Origin: Elusimicrobiota bacterium
GTDB taxonomy: Bacteria > Elusimicrobiota > Elusimicrobia > Elusimicrobiales > UBA9959
Direction of reading: 5' to 3'
Length of the DNA stretch: 39,907 nucleotides
NCBI GenBank assembly: GCA_030651035.1
Contig: JAUSCK010000280.1
Coordinates: 1-39,907 of the forward strand
The notes under the pieces: generated by a model
Told to the model about the DNA's origin: nothing
Database searches by the model: none
What the model saw: the letters and a program-made list of their open reading frames with translations, nothing else
Shown here: piece after piece, positions 23,985-32,412 of the stretch
Layout of the letters: each line of letters opens with the position of its first letter
How positions within the stretch are numbered: the stretch's first letter is position 1
Position numbers and translations under genes: made by a program

Positions 23985-26633
23985 ATGAAAATATATAATA
24001 CTTATCTTTTTGGAAAAGTTCTGAACAAGACCGCCTGGACCCCGGCCGAGTTGGAGGAGATCGGCCTGCGGGCGCAGGCCGCCCGCGAACTGATGCGCGG
24101 CGCCTCGCGCGAGTATATAACCGAAACCCTGGCCAGGGCCGGGAAGCTGTTCGAGAAAGGGGGCAGGTACCGCAGGGCGGCGCTGGCCCACCTTAAAGAA
24201 CACATCACTTTCTCCGCGTCGGTAATAGACAAAACCCTGGACGTGATACCGGAGCTTTTAAACAAGCAGGCCATGCATAAGCGCATGACCATGGAGCTGT
24301 TCCTTCCCTACGCGCTGGAGGCCCCGGTGGAGCGCCGCGGCTACGACGGGCTGCTCCGGGCCATGCCTAAGGGCGTGGTGCTGCACGTGGGCGCGGGCAA
24401 CGTGTTCCTGGGGATACTGGACTCGCTGGTGATAGGCTATCTGACGAAGAACGTGAACATCGTAAAGCTTTCTTCCTCAGGCTCGAACTTTATAAATATT
24501 TTCATGGACGCGCTGAAAGAGGTCGACGAGAAAGGGCTGCTTTCGAAATCCGCCGCCATAACCACCTGGAAAGGCGGCAGCCAGGGGCTTGAAGAGGCCG
24601 CGCTGAAGAACGTGAACGCCGTTTTTGTCTGGGGCGGGTACGAGGCGGTGCAGGCCTACCGCAAAATAGCCCCCATAGACGTGCGGGTCGAGGGTTTCGG
24701 CCCGAAGACCAGCGTGGGCGTGGTCTTCGAAAGCTGCGTGGAGTACGAGGGCATGGACGCCGTGGCCCTGCGCGCGGCCACCGACGCCTCGCTGTGGGAC
24801 CAGGCCGCCTGCTCCTCGCTTCATACGCTTTATTTTATAGCCCCGGCCAAAAAGCACAAGGCGCTGGCCGCGGATTTCCTTAAGGCGGCTAAAAAGCATT
24901 TCGCTCAGCTCGCCGCTGACCTGCCCCCGGGAAAGCTGTCTCCCGACGAGATGGTGGAGATAACCAAGGCCCGCCAGTTGGCCCGCGTGGACGCGGCGCT
25001 GGGCGCGGCCTCTTACGAGAGCTCCGCGCCTGCGACCGACTGGACCGTGATCTACGAGAAGGACCCGGTCTACCGCGTTTCGCCGCTCAACCGCGTGCTG
25101 TACGTCAAGACCGTGGAGAGCCTGGAAGAGGTGAGGGACAGGCTGCTGCCGCTGCGCGGCTATATACAGACCGTGGGCGTGGGCGGCTCCATAGAGCGCA
25201 AGAAGGTGCTGGAGACGCTGGCGCCCGCCGGCATCGCGCGCGTGGTCAAGCTCGGCAAGATGCTCGAGGAGGCCAACGGCTCGCCTCACGACGGGCTCTT
25301 CCCCATGATGTCGCTGGTGAACTGGCTGCCTATAGAGGAGAAGCCCTCGCAGCTGGACCGGTTGAGCGAGCTGGTGGATCATGCCAGGAGCCGCAGCCCG
25401 TTCTACGGCCGCCATTTTAAGGGCGTGCCCAGGATAGTCAGCATGGAGGATTTCGCCAAGGTGCCTTTCCTGGAGAAGCACCACGTGCTTGAGAATACCC
25501 CGCCCGACAGCGCCGACCTGCTGACCTCAAAGGTGCAGCGCGGCATCTATTTCGCCAGCGGCGGCTCCACGGGCCAGCCCAAATATATCTTTTACGACCA
25601 GCACGAATACGACCACACCTGCCGGATGCTGGCCTTCACGCTGGAGGCGGCGGGCCTGAACGAGAAGGATACGATAGCGAATCTTTTTATCGCCGGCAAC
25701 CTCTGGTCCAGCTGGCTTTCGGTGGAGAAGGCCATCGCCTATACCAAGGCCATCTCGGTGCCGGTGGGCAGCAACCTGCCGATCGAGAATATCGTCGGCT
25801 ACCTGGAGGACTTCAGGGTGACGGCGGTGATAGGCCTGCCGTCCTTCCTGGTGAAGCTGGCGGAATACGTGAAGGCCAACCCCGCCAAGCACAAGCTCCG
25901 CGTGGCCAAGATCTTTTACGGCGGGGAATATGTGGGCGTGGAGATGGTGAAGTTCTTCAAGGGCGTGTTCCCCGGCGTGGACGTGCGCTCGGCCGGCTAC
26001 GCCACGGCGGATGCCGGCGTGGTGGGTTTCCAGTGCCCGGTGTGCGTGAAGGGGCAGCATCATCTCTTCTCGTCCAGCCAGTTCATCGAATTCGTGGACC
26101 AGGACACCATGCTGCCGGTGAAGAAGGGCGACGTGGGCGAACTGGTGGTCACTTGTCTTTCGAAGAAGCACATGCCCGTTATCCGCTACCGGGTCGGCGA
26201 CCTGGGGCGCTGGCTTCTGAAGCCGTGCGCCTGCGGCAGGAAGGAGCTGATGTTCGAGATCCTCGGGCGCTGCGACGACCGGATCCACGTGGGCGGGGCC
26301 CACCTGTTCGTGAACGATATCCAGAACGCGCTGGGCAAGGTTCCGGACCTGAGTTTTAATTTCCAGGCGGTTATAGACAAGAAGGGCCATAAAGATACGC
26401 TGAGGGTGCGGGTCGAGGTAACGGACGCTGCGGCCCTGGCGCGCTCGGGCGAGCTTGCTGACCTGCTGTGGCGGGAGATAGAGGAGCATTGCGAGGACCT
26501 GCACGAGAGCGTGCGCCTGAAGTGGCTGGACAAGCCCCTGATCGAGGTGCTGAAGCCCAACACGATAGAGCGCATCCAGCGCACCGGCAAGATCCGCAAG
26601 GTCGTTGACAAAAGAGTAACAGTGACAAGCTGA
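23985..26633 (+). CDS. LuxC acyl reductase fused to a PaaK-like adenylate-forming ligase
   Basis: 882 residues with two domains. Residues 1-450 are a LuxC-type acyl-CoA/acyl-protein reductase: PKGVVLHVGAGNVFLGILDS (about 128-147), NIVKLSSSGSNF, and DQAACSSLHTLYF with catalytic-type C276; it should reduce a bound acyl group to an aldehyde with NADPH. Residues 455-882 resemble phenylacetate-CoA ligase (PaaK): SPFYGRHFKG, the ATP loop SGGSTGQPK (525-533), GYATADAGVVGFQC, RYRVGDLGRW, PCACGRKE, and ILGRCDDRIHVGGAHLF. A usual LuxC is about 480 residues, so this is a true in-frame fusion. No Shine-Dalgarno is seen because repeat copy B lies just upstream. Partner of the LuxE-like protein; the product is unknown. 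Confidence 0.9.
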   Translation: MKIYNTYLFGKVLNKTAWTPAELEEIGLRAQAARELMRGASREYITETLARAGKLFEKGGRYRRAALAHLKEHITFSASVIDKTLDVIPELLNKQAMHKRMTMELFLPYALEAPVERRGYDGLLRAMPKGVVLHVGAGNVFLGILDSLVIGYLTKNVNIVKLSSSGSNFINIFMDALKEVDEKGLLSKSAAITTWKGGSQGLEEAALKNVNAVFVWGGYEAVQAYRKIAPIDVRVEGFGPKTSVGVVFESCVEYEGMDAVALRAATDASLWDQAACSSLHTLYFIAPAKKHKALAADFLKAAKKHFAQLAADLPPGKLSPDEMVEITKARQLARVDAALGAASYESSAPATDWTVIYEKDPVYRVSPLNRVLYVKTVESLEEVRDRLLPLRGYIQTVGVGGSIERKKVLETLAPAGIARVVKLGKMLEEANGSPHDGLFPMMSLVNWLPIEEKPSQLDRLSELVDHARSRSPFYGRHFKGVPRIVSMEDFAKVPFLEKHHVLENTPPDSADLLTSKVQRGIYFASGGSTGQPKYIFYDQHEYDHTCRMLAFTLEAAGLNEKDTIANLFIAGNLWSSWLSVEKAIAYTKAISVPVGSNLPIENIVGYLEDFRVTAVIGLPSFLVKLAEYVKANPAKHKLRVAKIFYGGEYVGVEMVKFFKGVFPGVDVRSAGYATADAGVVGFQCPVCVKGQHHLFSSSQFIEFVDQDTMLPVKKGDVGELVVTCLSKKHMPVIRYRVGDLGRWLLKPCACGRKELMFEILGRCDDRIHVGGAHLFVNDIQNALGKVPDLSFNFQAVIDKKGHKDTLRVRVEVTDAAALARSGELADLLWREIEEHCEDLHESVRLKWLDKPLIEVLKPNTIERIQRTGKIRKVVDKRVTVTS

Positions 26634-26640
26634 TAGCTAT

Positions 26641-28290
26641 ATGTTCTTTACAGATCCCGCGGGCGGCTCGTCCAAAACCGGGTTTTTCCCGAAAATCCCC
26701 GTTTTAGCAGGTAAAATCCCGCTGCCGGCGCTGCTGTGCTTTCTTGTACTTGCCGCGCTGTCCCCGGTTCTGCATAACGGTTTCGTGAATTATGACGACG
26801 TCCAATATGTGCTGTCAAATCCGGCGCTTCGCGGCTCATGGCTTGATGCGCTCTCCTATTCCCCGGGTTATTACCATCCCGTAGTTACCCTGCTCTATAA
26901 AGCCGAGTTCTCCCTTTTTGGCCTTGCTCCGCTGCCTTACCATATCACAAGCCTCGCGCTTCACCTTGCCAGCTGCGTGTCGGTTTTTTATCTGTTCTCC
27001 CTGCTCGGCTGGCGCAGGGAGCCGGCTTTCCTGGGGGCGCTGCTGTTCGGCGTTCACCCGGTGCATGTGGAACCGGTGGCCTGGATCTCCGGGCGCAAAG
27101 AACTGCTGTGGGGGCTTTTTTCCTTCTGGACCTTAGGCTGCTATTTTAAGTACATAGACACCGGGAAGAACAGGTTTTTTATCCTCTCGCTTTTTTGTTT
27201 TGTCCTGGCAGTTCTTTCAAAACCCTTCGCCCTGATGCTCGTCTTCGCCGTCCCCCTGGCGGATTATTACCGTAAACGCGCCTTTAGCGCGGTTTTGCTG
27301 CTTGAAAAAGTCCCGTATTTTATAGCGGCGGCTTCTCTTTTTCTGCTTTCCTGGCTCCCCTCCGGTTTTCTTCTGGACGCCGGCTCCGGGGGATTCAATC
27401 CTTCAAATCCGGCCGCAGCGGGGGCTGAAAGCCTTCTGTTTTACGTGTGGAAATTCATGCTGCCGGTAAATCTTTCCGCCATGTATCCGCCGTCGGCTTT
27501 GCGGGTGGCGCCGGCAGTCCGGGTCTTTCTTCTTTTTGCGGCGGCTCCTGCCCTTTACGGCGCCTGGCGTATTTTGCGAAGGGCCGAAAACGCCGAGGCG
27601 GCAAAAGCCGCCGTCTTTTGCCTGGGATTTTTTATTATAACCATTTTCCCCGCCCTTCTGGCCCGCGCGCCGGCCGACCGGTACGGGTATGTTCCGGCGG
27701 CCGGGCTTTTTTTTCTTTACAGTTTCTTCGTATGGCGGCTATACGAAGTTTTCCGCCGGAAAAGGTTTTTCTCTCCCGCGCGGACGCTTGCGGCCCTGGC
27801 GGCCGCGCATTGCGTCGTTCTGGGCGCCGCTTCGTTCGAGCGGGCGGCGGTCTGGAGGGACACTTTTTCGCTGAGCGCCGATGTGCTGAAAAATGATCCC
27901 CGCCAGGCCGTGGCGTATTTCATCCGGGCCGACGCGCACAGGGAGGCGGGGCGGTATCGGGATTCGATAGCGGATTATAGCCGCTGCCTTGAACTGGCGC
28001 CGGGCAACTGGAAGGCGCTGAGCAACCGGGCCAGGGCTTTTGCCGATCTGGGTGAGTTTGACAAGGCCATAGCTGACTGCGGCGCGGCTATCCTGATAAA
28101 TCCGCGCTCGGCCCAGCTGTTCCTTAACAGGGGGAACGCCTTTTCCCTGAAGGGGGAGTATGTCGCCGCCCTCAGGGATTACGACCGCGCGCTCGCGATA
28201 TCCCCGGCCTTTACCCCGGCCGCTGAAAATAGACGCACCGTTCTGGGCAAGCTGAAATCAAGCCCCAAAAAGGCGCAGGCCCGTAATTAG
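26641..28290 (+). CDS. TMTC-like multipass membrane protein with TPR tail
   Basis: 549 residues. About nine to ten transmembrane segments span residues 25-400. The luminal-type loop NGFVNYDDVQYVLSNP, SYSPGYYHPVVTLLYKAEF, and GVHPVHVEPVAWISGRKELL are the signature of the TMTC/O-mannosyltransferase-like family; Y-D-D is the acidic motif seen in GT-C glycosyltransferases. Residues 415-535 are three TPR units (AVAYFIRADAHREAGRYRDSI, ALSNRARAFADLGEFDKAI, AQLFLNRGNAFSLKGEYVAAL). The ATG lies 7 bp after the LuxC fusion stop, without a clear ribosome site, so it is probably co-transcribed. Glycosyl transfer from a lipid-linked donor is inferred from family resemblance only. Confidence 0.8.
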   Translation: MFFTDPAGGSSKTGFFPKIPVLAGKIPLPALLCFLVLAALSPVLHNGFVNYDDVQYVLSNPALRGSWLDALSYSPGYYHPVVTLLYKAEFSLFGLAPLPYHITSLALHLASCVSVFYLFSLLGWRREPAFLGALLFGVHPVHVEPVAWISGRKELLWGLFSFWTLGCYFKYIDTGKNRFFILSLFCFVLAVLSKPFALMLVFAVPLADYYRKRAFSAVLLLEKVPYFIAAASLFLLSWLPSGFLLDAGSGGFNPSNPAAAGAESLLFYVWKFMLPVNLSAMYPPSALRVAPAVRVFLLFAAAPALYGAWRILRRAENAEAAKAAVFCLGFFIITIFPALLARAPADRYGYVPAAGLFFLYSFFVWRLYEVFRRKRFFSPARTLAALAAAHCVVLGAASFERAAVWRDTFSLSADVLKNDPRQAVAYFIRADAHREAGRYRDSIADYSRCLELAPGNWKALSNRARAFADLGEFDKAIADCGAAILINPRSAQLFLNRGNAFSLKGEYVAALRDYDRALAISPAFTPAAENRRTVLGKLKSSPKKAQARN

Positions 28291-28393
28291 GGCAACAGAC
28301 TTTTATTCTCATTTGAAAAGAAATATTCCCAAACGAAAATATCTTGTCCCGCTTTCCTGCCGTTTTCCTGTATAAATGATGGTCTAACTAATT

Positions 28394-28417
28394 AAAAAGG
28401 CTCTTTTGACCCTTTTT
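28394..28417. terminator. Weak A/T-flanked hairpin
   Basis: AAAAAGG (28394-28400) and CCTTTTT (28411-28417) form a 7-bp stem with a 10-nt loop. It could end the LuxE-LuxC-TMTC transcript 100 bp after its last gene, or lie in the leader of the MBL gene. The stem is AT-rich and weak. Confidence 0.35.
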
Positions 28418-28452
28418 CAACACTGGCACAAAAAATGCTCTGTATTGGATAT

Positions 28453-29454
28453 ATGATCAAACGCCTGTTATTTTTAACAGTCCTTCTCTTCAGCGCCTCA
28501 ACCCTCCGGGCCCAGCTCACCGGCTATATCATCAATGTGGGCCAGGGCGACGCCATTTACCTTGAGCTGCCCTCCGGCGGCAATGTCCTTATAGACGGCG
28601 GCCCCTCCGGTGAGCCGGTCTATGAGTTCTTAAAAGCGAAAGGCGTCACCAAAATAGACCATGTAGTGCTGACGCACCCGCACAGCGACCACTACCGGGG
28701 CCTTAAGAGGGTGTTCGCCGACACGGACGTCAAGAACTTTTATGATACCAGGGCCGAGAATATAGACGCCATCGGCGACAATAACCTGCGCGAACTGGCC
28801 GACGCCGAACCGGGCTGCAATACCTGGTTTCCCGAGGTGGGAGAAGAGCTCAGGTGGGACCCCCAGGTCACCGTAAAGGTTCTCAATACCTGCTCGGAGG
28901 TGACACAGAGCCGGGACAACGACGTGATCAACAACTGCTCCATGGTGATCAGGCTGTATTATAACGGCAACGGCATGCTCTTCATGGGCGACGCCGAGGC
29001 CGCCGTAGAGAACGCCATGACGCGCGTCTTCAGGAACGGGCTGAATTCCTCCATTCTGAAGGTTTCCCATCACGGTTCCCGCTATTCCTCCACCGAAAAG
29101 TTCCTGGCGCGCGTTCGGCCCGAGTACGCCTATGTCTCGTTCGGTGTGGGCAATGTCTACCGTCACCCGCACATTGAAGCTATGCAACGTGTTGAGGCAA
29201 CCGGTGCGAAGTTAATTTACACCATCGGCGGCACGCAGTCGTTCACTATCCCCGCCCAGGATAAAGGTCAGTCCTTCCCGGTCAGACCGGTATTCAATGT
29301 CGCCAGTATGACGGCGGAACAGAAGTTCGAAGAGATGGGGCTTACCTGGGATCCGGGCGCTTACGCGGGGGCCGGCCCGGACTCGCCCGCCATGATGCAG
29401 CTGTCGGATTACGTCGCACCGGAAGGCGCGGCGGCCGACTGGCCGGCCAGGTAG
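28453..29454 (+). CDS. Secreted ComEC-like metallo-beta-lactamase-fold hydrolase
   Basis: The start at ATG 28453 (333 residues) gives a clean signal peptide MIKRLLFLTVLLFSAST..RAQ; an in-frame ATG six codons earlier also exists. The mature protein is an MBL fold like the C-terminal nuclease domain of ComEC/Rec2: IINVGQGDAIYLELPSGGNV, LIDGG, the metal motif T-H-P-H-S-D-H (H75, H77, D79, H80), MLFMGDAEAAVENAM, and LKVSHHGSRYSST. Stand-alone versions are extracellular or periplasmic phosphodiesterases or nucleases; the substrate is unknown. Its last 46 bp overlap the convergent flavoprotein gene. Confidence 0.87.
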   Translation: MIKRLLFLTVLLFSASTLRAQLTGYIINVGQGDAIYLELPSGGNVLIDGGPSGEPVYEFLKAKGVTKIDHVVLTHPHSDHYRGLKRVFADTDVKNFYDTRAENIDAIGDNNLRELADAEPGCNTWFPEVGEELRWDPQVTVKVLNTCSEVTQSRDNDVINNCSMVIRLYYNGNGMLFMGDAEAAVENAMTRVFRNGLNSSILKVSHHGSRYSSTEKFLARVRPEYAYVSFGVGNVYRHPHIEAMQRVEATGAKLIYTIGGTQSFTIPAQDKGQSFPVRPVFNVASMTAEQKFEEMGLTWDPGAYAGAGPDSPAMMQLSDYVAPEGAAADWPAR

Positions 29455-30683
29455 CCGGTGGAAAAAGCTTCCTGCAGATTGTAGCCGCCGGTGATCCCGT
29501 CAAGGTCCAGCACCTCGCCGCAAAAATAAAGCCCGCGCACGGTGCGCGACTCCATTGTCCGGGGGTTTATTTCGGCAAGATTTACCCCGCCGCGCGTGAC
29601 GGTAGCCTCCCGCAGGGGGCGCGGCCGGGTTATGTGCACCCTGAAATCGCTGAACAGCCCGACGATCTTTTTTCTTTCAGCGCCGGTGATGGAAGCGCAC
29701 TGCCTGGCGCGGTCGATGCCGCAGCGGCCCTCGAACACGGGCGCGAGGGAGCCCGGCAGGGCTTCTTTGAGATAGCTCGAAAGCATCCGGGCGCCGTGAC
29801 CCGCAAAATACTTCTGTATCTCCGCGGCCAAGCCGTCAGGCGCCAGCTCCGGCTTGAGGTTCAGGGAAAGCTCCACCTTGCCGCCGGGCTCCTGAAGCGC
29901 GTCCACCGCGGTCCCGCTCAGTACCAGCAGCCTCGGGCCGGAGACGCCGAAATGCGTGAACAGCAGGTCGCCTCTTTCCGCCGCCGCCTTCCTGCCGTTG
30001 ACCAGGACCGCGATCGTTATATTCTGAAGCGTCAGGCCCTGCAGGTCTTTTATGAACGGCTCGTCCGACTCGAGGGCCGTAAGCCCCGGCCTGAGCGGGA
30101 TAATGGTGTGCCCGCATTGTTTTGCCCAGGCGTAGCCTTCGCCGGTGGAACCTGTTTCCGGGTAAGACATTCCGCCGGTGGCGATAATAATTTTTCCGCC
30201 GCGGATAACAGTCCCGTCCGGAAGTTTGACGCCTTCCACCGAGCCGTTCTGAATTAAAATACCCGAAGCCCCAAGGCCGCAGACGACCCTGACTTTGCCG
30301 TGCCTCAGGTAGCCGCTCAGCGCGGACAGAACGCTTTGCGCCTTGTCATCCGAAGGGAAGATCTTCCCGTCCGGGTCCGTGCGGGTCGGCACGCCGTGAG
30401 AATTCAGGAAGCCCGTTAAATTCTGGTTAGAGAATACGCTCAGCGCGCCGTACAGGAATTTTCCGTTTTTGCCGAAAGCTTCTATAAAACCCTTCATGCC
30501 GGCGCTGTTGGTTACATTGCACCTGCCGCCGCCGGTGATCAGCAGCTTTACCCCCAGGCGCGGGTTTTTTTCAATAAGCGTGACTTTCGCGCCCAGCTCG
30601 CCGGCACGGCCCGCCGCCATAATGCCGGCCGGCCCTCCGCCGATTACGATTATCCCGGCGCTGTCAGGGGCTGAGTCGGACAT
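29409..30683 (-). CDS. HI0933-family (YhiN/BaiN-like) FAD-dependent oxidoreductase
   Basis: Start chosen at ATG 30683 (424 residues): it directly precedes the Rossmann motif IIVIGGGPAGIMAAGRAGE and avoids overlap with the upstream gene, although the frame is open to 30839. Further marks are LLITGGGRCNVTNS, KIIIATGGMSYPETGSTGEGYAWA, LLFTHFGVSGPRLLVLSG, and the C-terminal FCGEVLDLDGITGGYNLQ, all characteristic of the HI0933/YhiN family. Relatives are flavin-dependent reductases, some acting on bile-acid intermediates; the physiological substrate in most bacteria is unsettled. It starts 17 bp after the DUF4105 stop, so the two are likely co-transcribed. Confidence 0.9.
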   Translation of the reverse strand: MSDSAPDSAGIIVIGGGPAGIMAAGRAGELGAKVTLIEKNPRLGVKLLITGGGRCNVTNSAGMKGFIEAFGKNGKFLYGALSVFSNQNLTGFLNSHGVPTRTDPDGKIFPSDDKAQSVLSALSGYLRHGKVRVVCGLGASGILIQNGSVEGVKLPDGTVIRGGKIIIATGGMSYPETGSTGEGYAWAKQCGHTIIPLRPGLTALESDEPFIKDLQGLTLQNITIAVLVNGRKAAAERGDLLFTHFGVSGPRLLVLSGTAVDALQEPGGKVELSLNLKPELAPDGLAAEIQKYFAGHGARMLSSYLKEALPGSLAPVFEGRCGIDRARQCASITGAERKKIVGLFSDFRVHITRPRPLREATVTRGGVNLAEINPRTMESRTVRGLYFCGEVLDLDGITGGYNLQEAFSTGYLAGQSAAAPSGAT

Positions 30684-30700
30684 TTTTGTTCTGCGCGGGT

Positions 30701-31819
30701 TCACGGCAGGCGCGTGCTTAAAGTGGCGGCGTCGATGTTTATGAATTCCCCGCCCAGCAGGCCTTTCTTCTGCAGGTTCTTTATGACAGTCAGCGGCATG
30801 GTGGCGCGCACGTTGTAGACCATGTAGGGGATGGCCCACATCTTTATGCGGCGGTTCTCGGGCAGCACGCGGTTCATGATTATCAGCATGTTGTTGGTGC
30901 AGTTGTTGGTTATGGTGTGATAAAATTCTCCCTCGCGGTCAACAGCCGCCAGCGCCATCGATTCGCGCAGCAGCTGCACCTTCTGCACGTGGGAGAGCTG
31001 AACGGGATAGGGCACCAGGTGCCCTTTCTCAAGGAGCACCGTGCGGCCCGCGTAATCCTCCCAGGTAGACAGATTCCAGATTATGCCGAACTTGTTCCTG
31101 AGCCCCGTGAGGGGGGAGAAATTCTGGCCCACGCGCGTGCGGCCCTCAATGCTCAGCGTCAGGCCGGCCGGCTCGCTGCCGCCGCCGTCGCGCAGGCCCC
31201 CCGGCTCGAACGTGAACAGGAAGAAAGAGTGCGCCGCCACAAATTCCGGGGCGAAAGGCTTCTTGACGAAATAGACGTTCTTTATCAGCTCCGGCCTGAG
31301 AGAGGCTGTGGTCCAGTCGAAGCTGCCGTCGGAGGGCCTTCCCCCGCGCAGCGTGCGCACATTATCCATCACCAGCTCGCCGGCCTTGTCCGAAAGCAGC
31401 CTGGCCTGGCGGCGGCGGGGCTGGTAAGGGGGCGGCACCACTTCCCCGGCCTTCGGGGTGTATTCCGTTATGGATTCGACCCTGAGAATGGAAAGGTCGT
31501 CGGCCTGGCGGGCCAGGGCCTCTACGCTGACGGCCCTGCCGTTGAATTTTTCCGCTTTTCCGGGGGCCAGGTCCAGCTGGAAGAGGCGCCCGTCAGCGGT
31601 GTTCAGCAATACCCGCCCTTCGTCCACGGCGAGCACGCCCTTTAGGGTGTAGGAAACGCCCCATTTTTTGTCGGCCGGGAGTTCCAGCCCCGGGAGGGTG
31701 AGCTGTTTTATCCGTGAGGCGCTGAAGTTTTCAAGTTCCGCGAAGCCTGCCGGGGTTTGCGCCGCCGCGGACAATGGAAGCGAAAGCAAAATGGAAAAGG
31801 ACAGGTTCTTTAATCTCAT
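30701..31819 (-). CDS. Secreted DUF4105-domain protein
   Basis: Start at ATG 31819 (372 residues), giving a signal peptide MRLKNLSFSILLSLPLSAAAQ; the frame extends 56 codons upstream without good translation signals. The C-terminal half resembles DUF4105: FVAAHSFFLFTFEP, IWNLSTWEDYAG, and FYHTITNNCTNNMLIIMNRVLP with the conserved N-C-T (C307). That domain is thought to be a papain-like thiol enzyme, and I recall it being linked to lipoprotein N-acylation in Bacteroides; that link is from memory and not proven here. Residues 25-130 are a separate beta-rich region. A TATTAT about 6 nt before the ATG hints at a leaderless start. Confidence 0.75.
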   Translation of the reverse strand: MRLKNLSFSILLSLPLSAAAQTPAGFAELENFSASRIKQLTLPGLELPADKKWGVSYTLKGVLAVDEGRVLLNTADGRLFQLDLAPGKAEKFNGRAVSVEALARQADDLSILRVESITEYTPKAGEVVPPPYQPRRRQARLLSDKAGELVMDNVRTLRGGRPSDGSFDWTTASLRPELIKNVYFVKKPFAPEFVAAHSFFLFTFEPGGLRDGGGSEPAGLTLSIEGRTRVGQNFSPLTGLRNKFGIIWNLSTWEDYAGRTVLLEKGHLVPYPVQLSHVQKVQLLRESMALAAVDREGEFYHTITNNCTNNMLIIMNRVLPENRRIKMWAIPYMVYNVRATMPLTVIKNLQKKGLLGGEFINIDAATLSTRLP

Positions 31820-31971
31820 GTATAAATAATACCTGTTGCGGCGCGGTTCTATCAGGTTCCAAGGTCCCTTTTTTTTAAGGCAATGTTCCCATGCCGGAGT
31901 AGGCCCTTCGTCCGGGTGCGGCGTCCAGGATGGATGCTGAGTTCGCATGAGGCAACCGCGCGGCCGTGTTA

Positions 31972-31977
31972 TATAAT
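31972..31977 (+). promoter_or_regulatory. Candidate -10 box for the cheY-cheC pair
   Basis: TATAAT in a short AT-rich patch, 75 nt before the CheY-like start. A ribosome site AAGGA is present at 32041-32045. The -35 region is not convincing. Confidence 0.35.
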
Positions 31978-32052
31978 ATAATTGCATGATAATGGTTTAC
32001 GGAGCCCGCTAAGGGCCTCCGGAGAAGCCGGCTGGGTAAAAAGGATGATTTT

Positions 32053-32406
32053 ATGAAGGTTCTAATAGTGGATGACAACGCCATGACAAGGACCATGATA
32101 AAAGACATTTTAGAGGAAATGCACCACGAGGTGCTGGGCGAGGCCGAGAACGGCGACGAGGCTATAAAGGCATATAAGGAACTGAGCCCCGAGCTGGTGC
32201 TGCTGGACATGATAATGCCGGGGAAAACAGGGCTTGAGGTCCTGGAGATACTCAGGGCGATAGACCCGAAGGCGAAAGTGGTTATGGTGACGGCCGTCCA
32301 GCAGGACGAGATCAGCAAGAAGCTTTTTGAGAAGGGCGCGACCGCGATACTTTTTAAGCCGTTCTCCTACGGGGAATTTGAAGAGGTCATAAAGCAGCTT
32401 GCCTGA
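32053..32406 (+). CDS. Single-domain response regulator (CheY-like)
   Basis: 117 residues, a receiver domain alone. The acidic pocket D7-D8 (VDDNAMTR), phosphoacceptor D52 (LLDMIMPGKTG), T80 (MVTAV) and K102 (LFKPF) are all in place, so phosphorylation is expected. With no output domain it must act by binding a partner, as CheY does at the flagellar switch. No histidine kinase, receptor or flagellar gene is in the window. AAGGA lies 7 nt before the ATG. The CheC-like gene follows after 6 bp. Confidence 0.92.
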   Translation: MKVLIVDDNAMTRTMIKDILEEMHHEVLGEAENGDEAIKAYKELSPELVLLDMIMPGKTGLEVLEILRAIDPKAKVVMVTAVQQDEISKKLFEKGATAILFKPFSYGEFEEVIKQLA

Positions 32407-32412
32407 AGGCTT

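Noticed and set aside
24477-26504. Two long minus-strand open frames opposite the LuxC-PaaK gene
   Set aside because: Both are His/Leu/Gln-rich antisense shadows of the strong fusion protein.
22729-26633. Bioluminescence operon
   Set aside because: luxA, luxB and luxD are absent, and the LuxC is fused to a PaaK-type ligase; LuxC/LuxE homology alone does not imply light production.
30684-30839. 52-codon N-terminal extension of the HI0933-family protein
   Set aside because: It overlaps the DUF4105 gene and is Arg/His-rich antisense-like sequence; the Rossmann motif begins right after the ATG at 30683.
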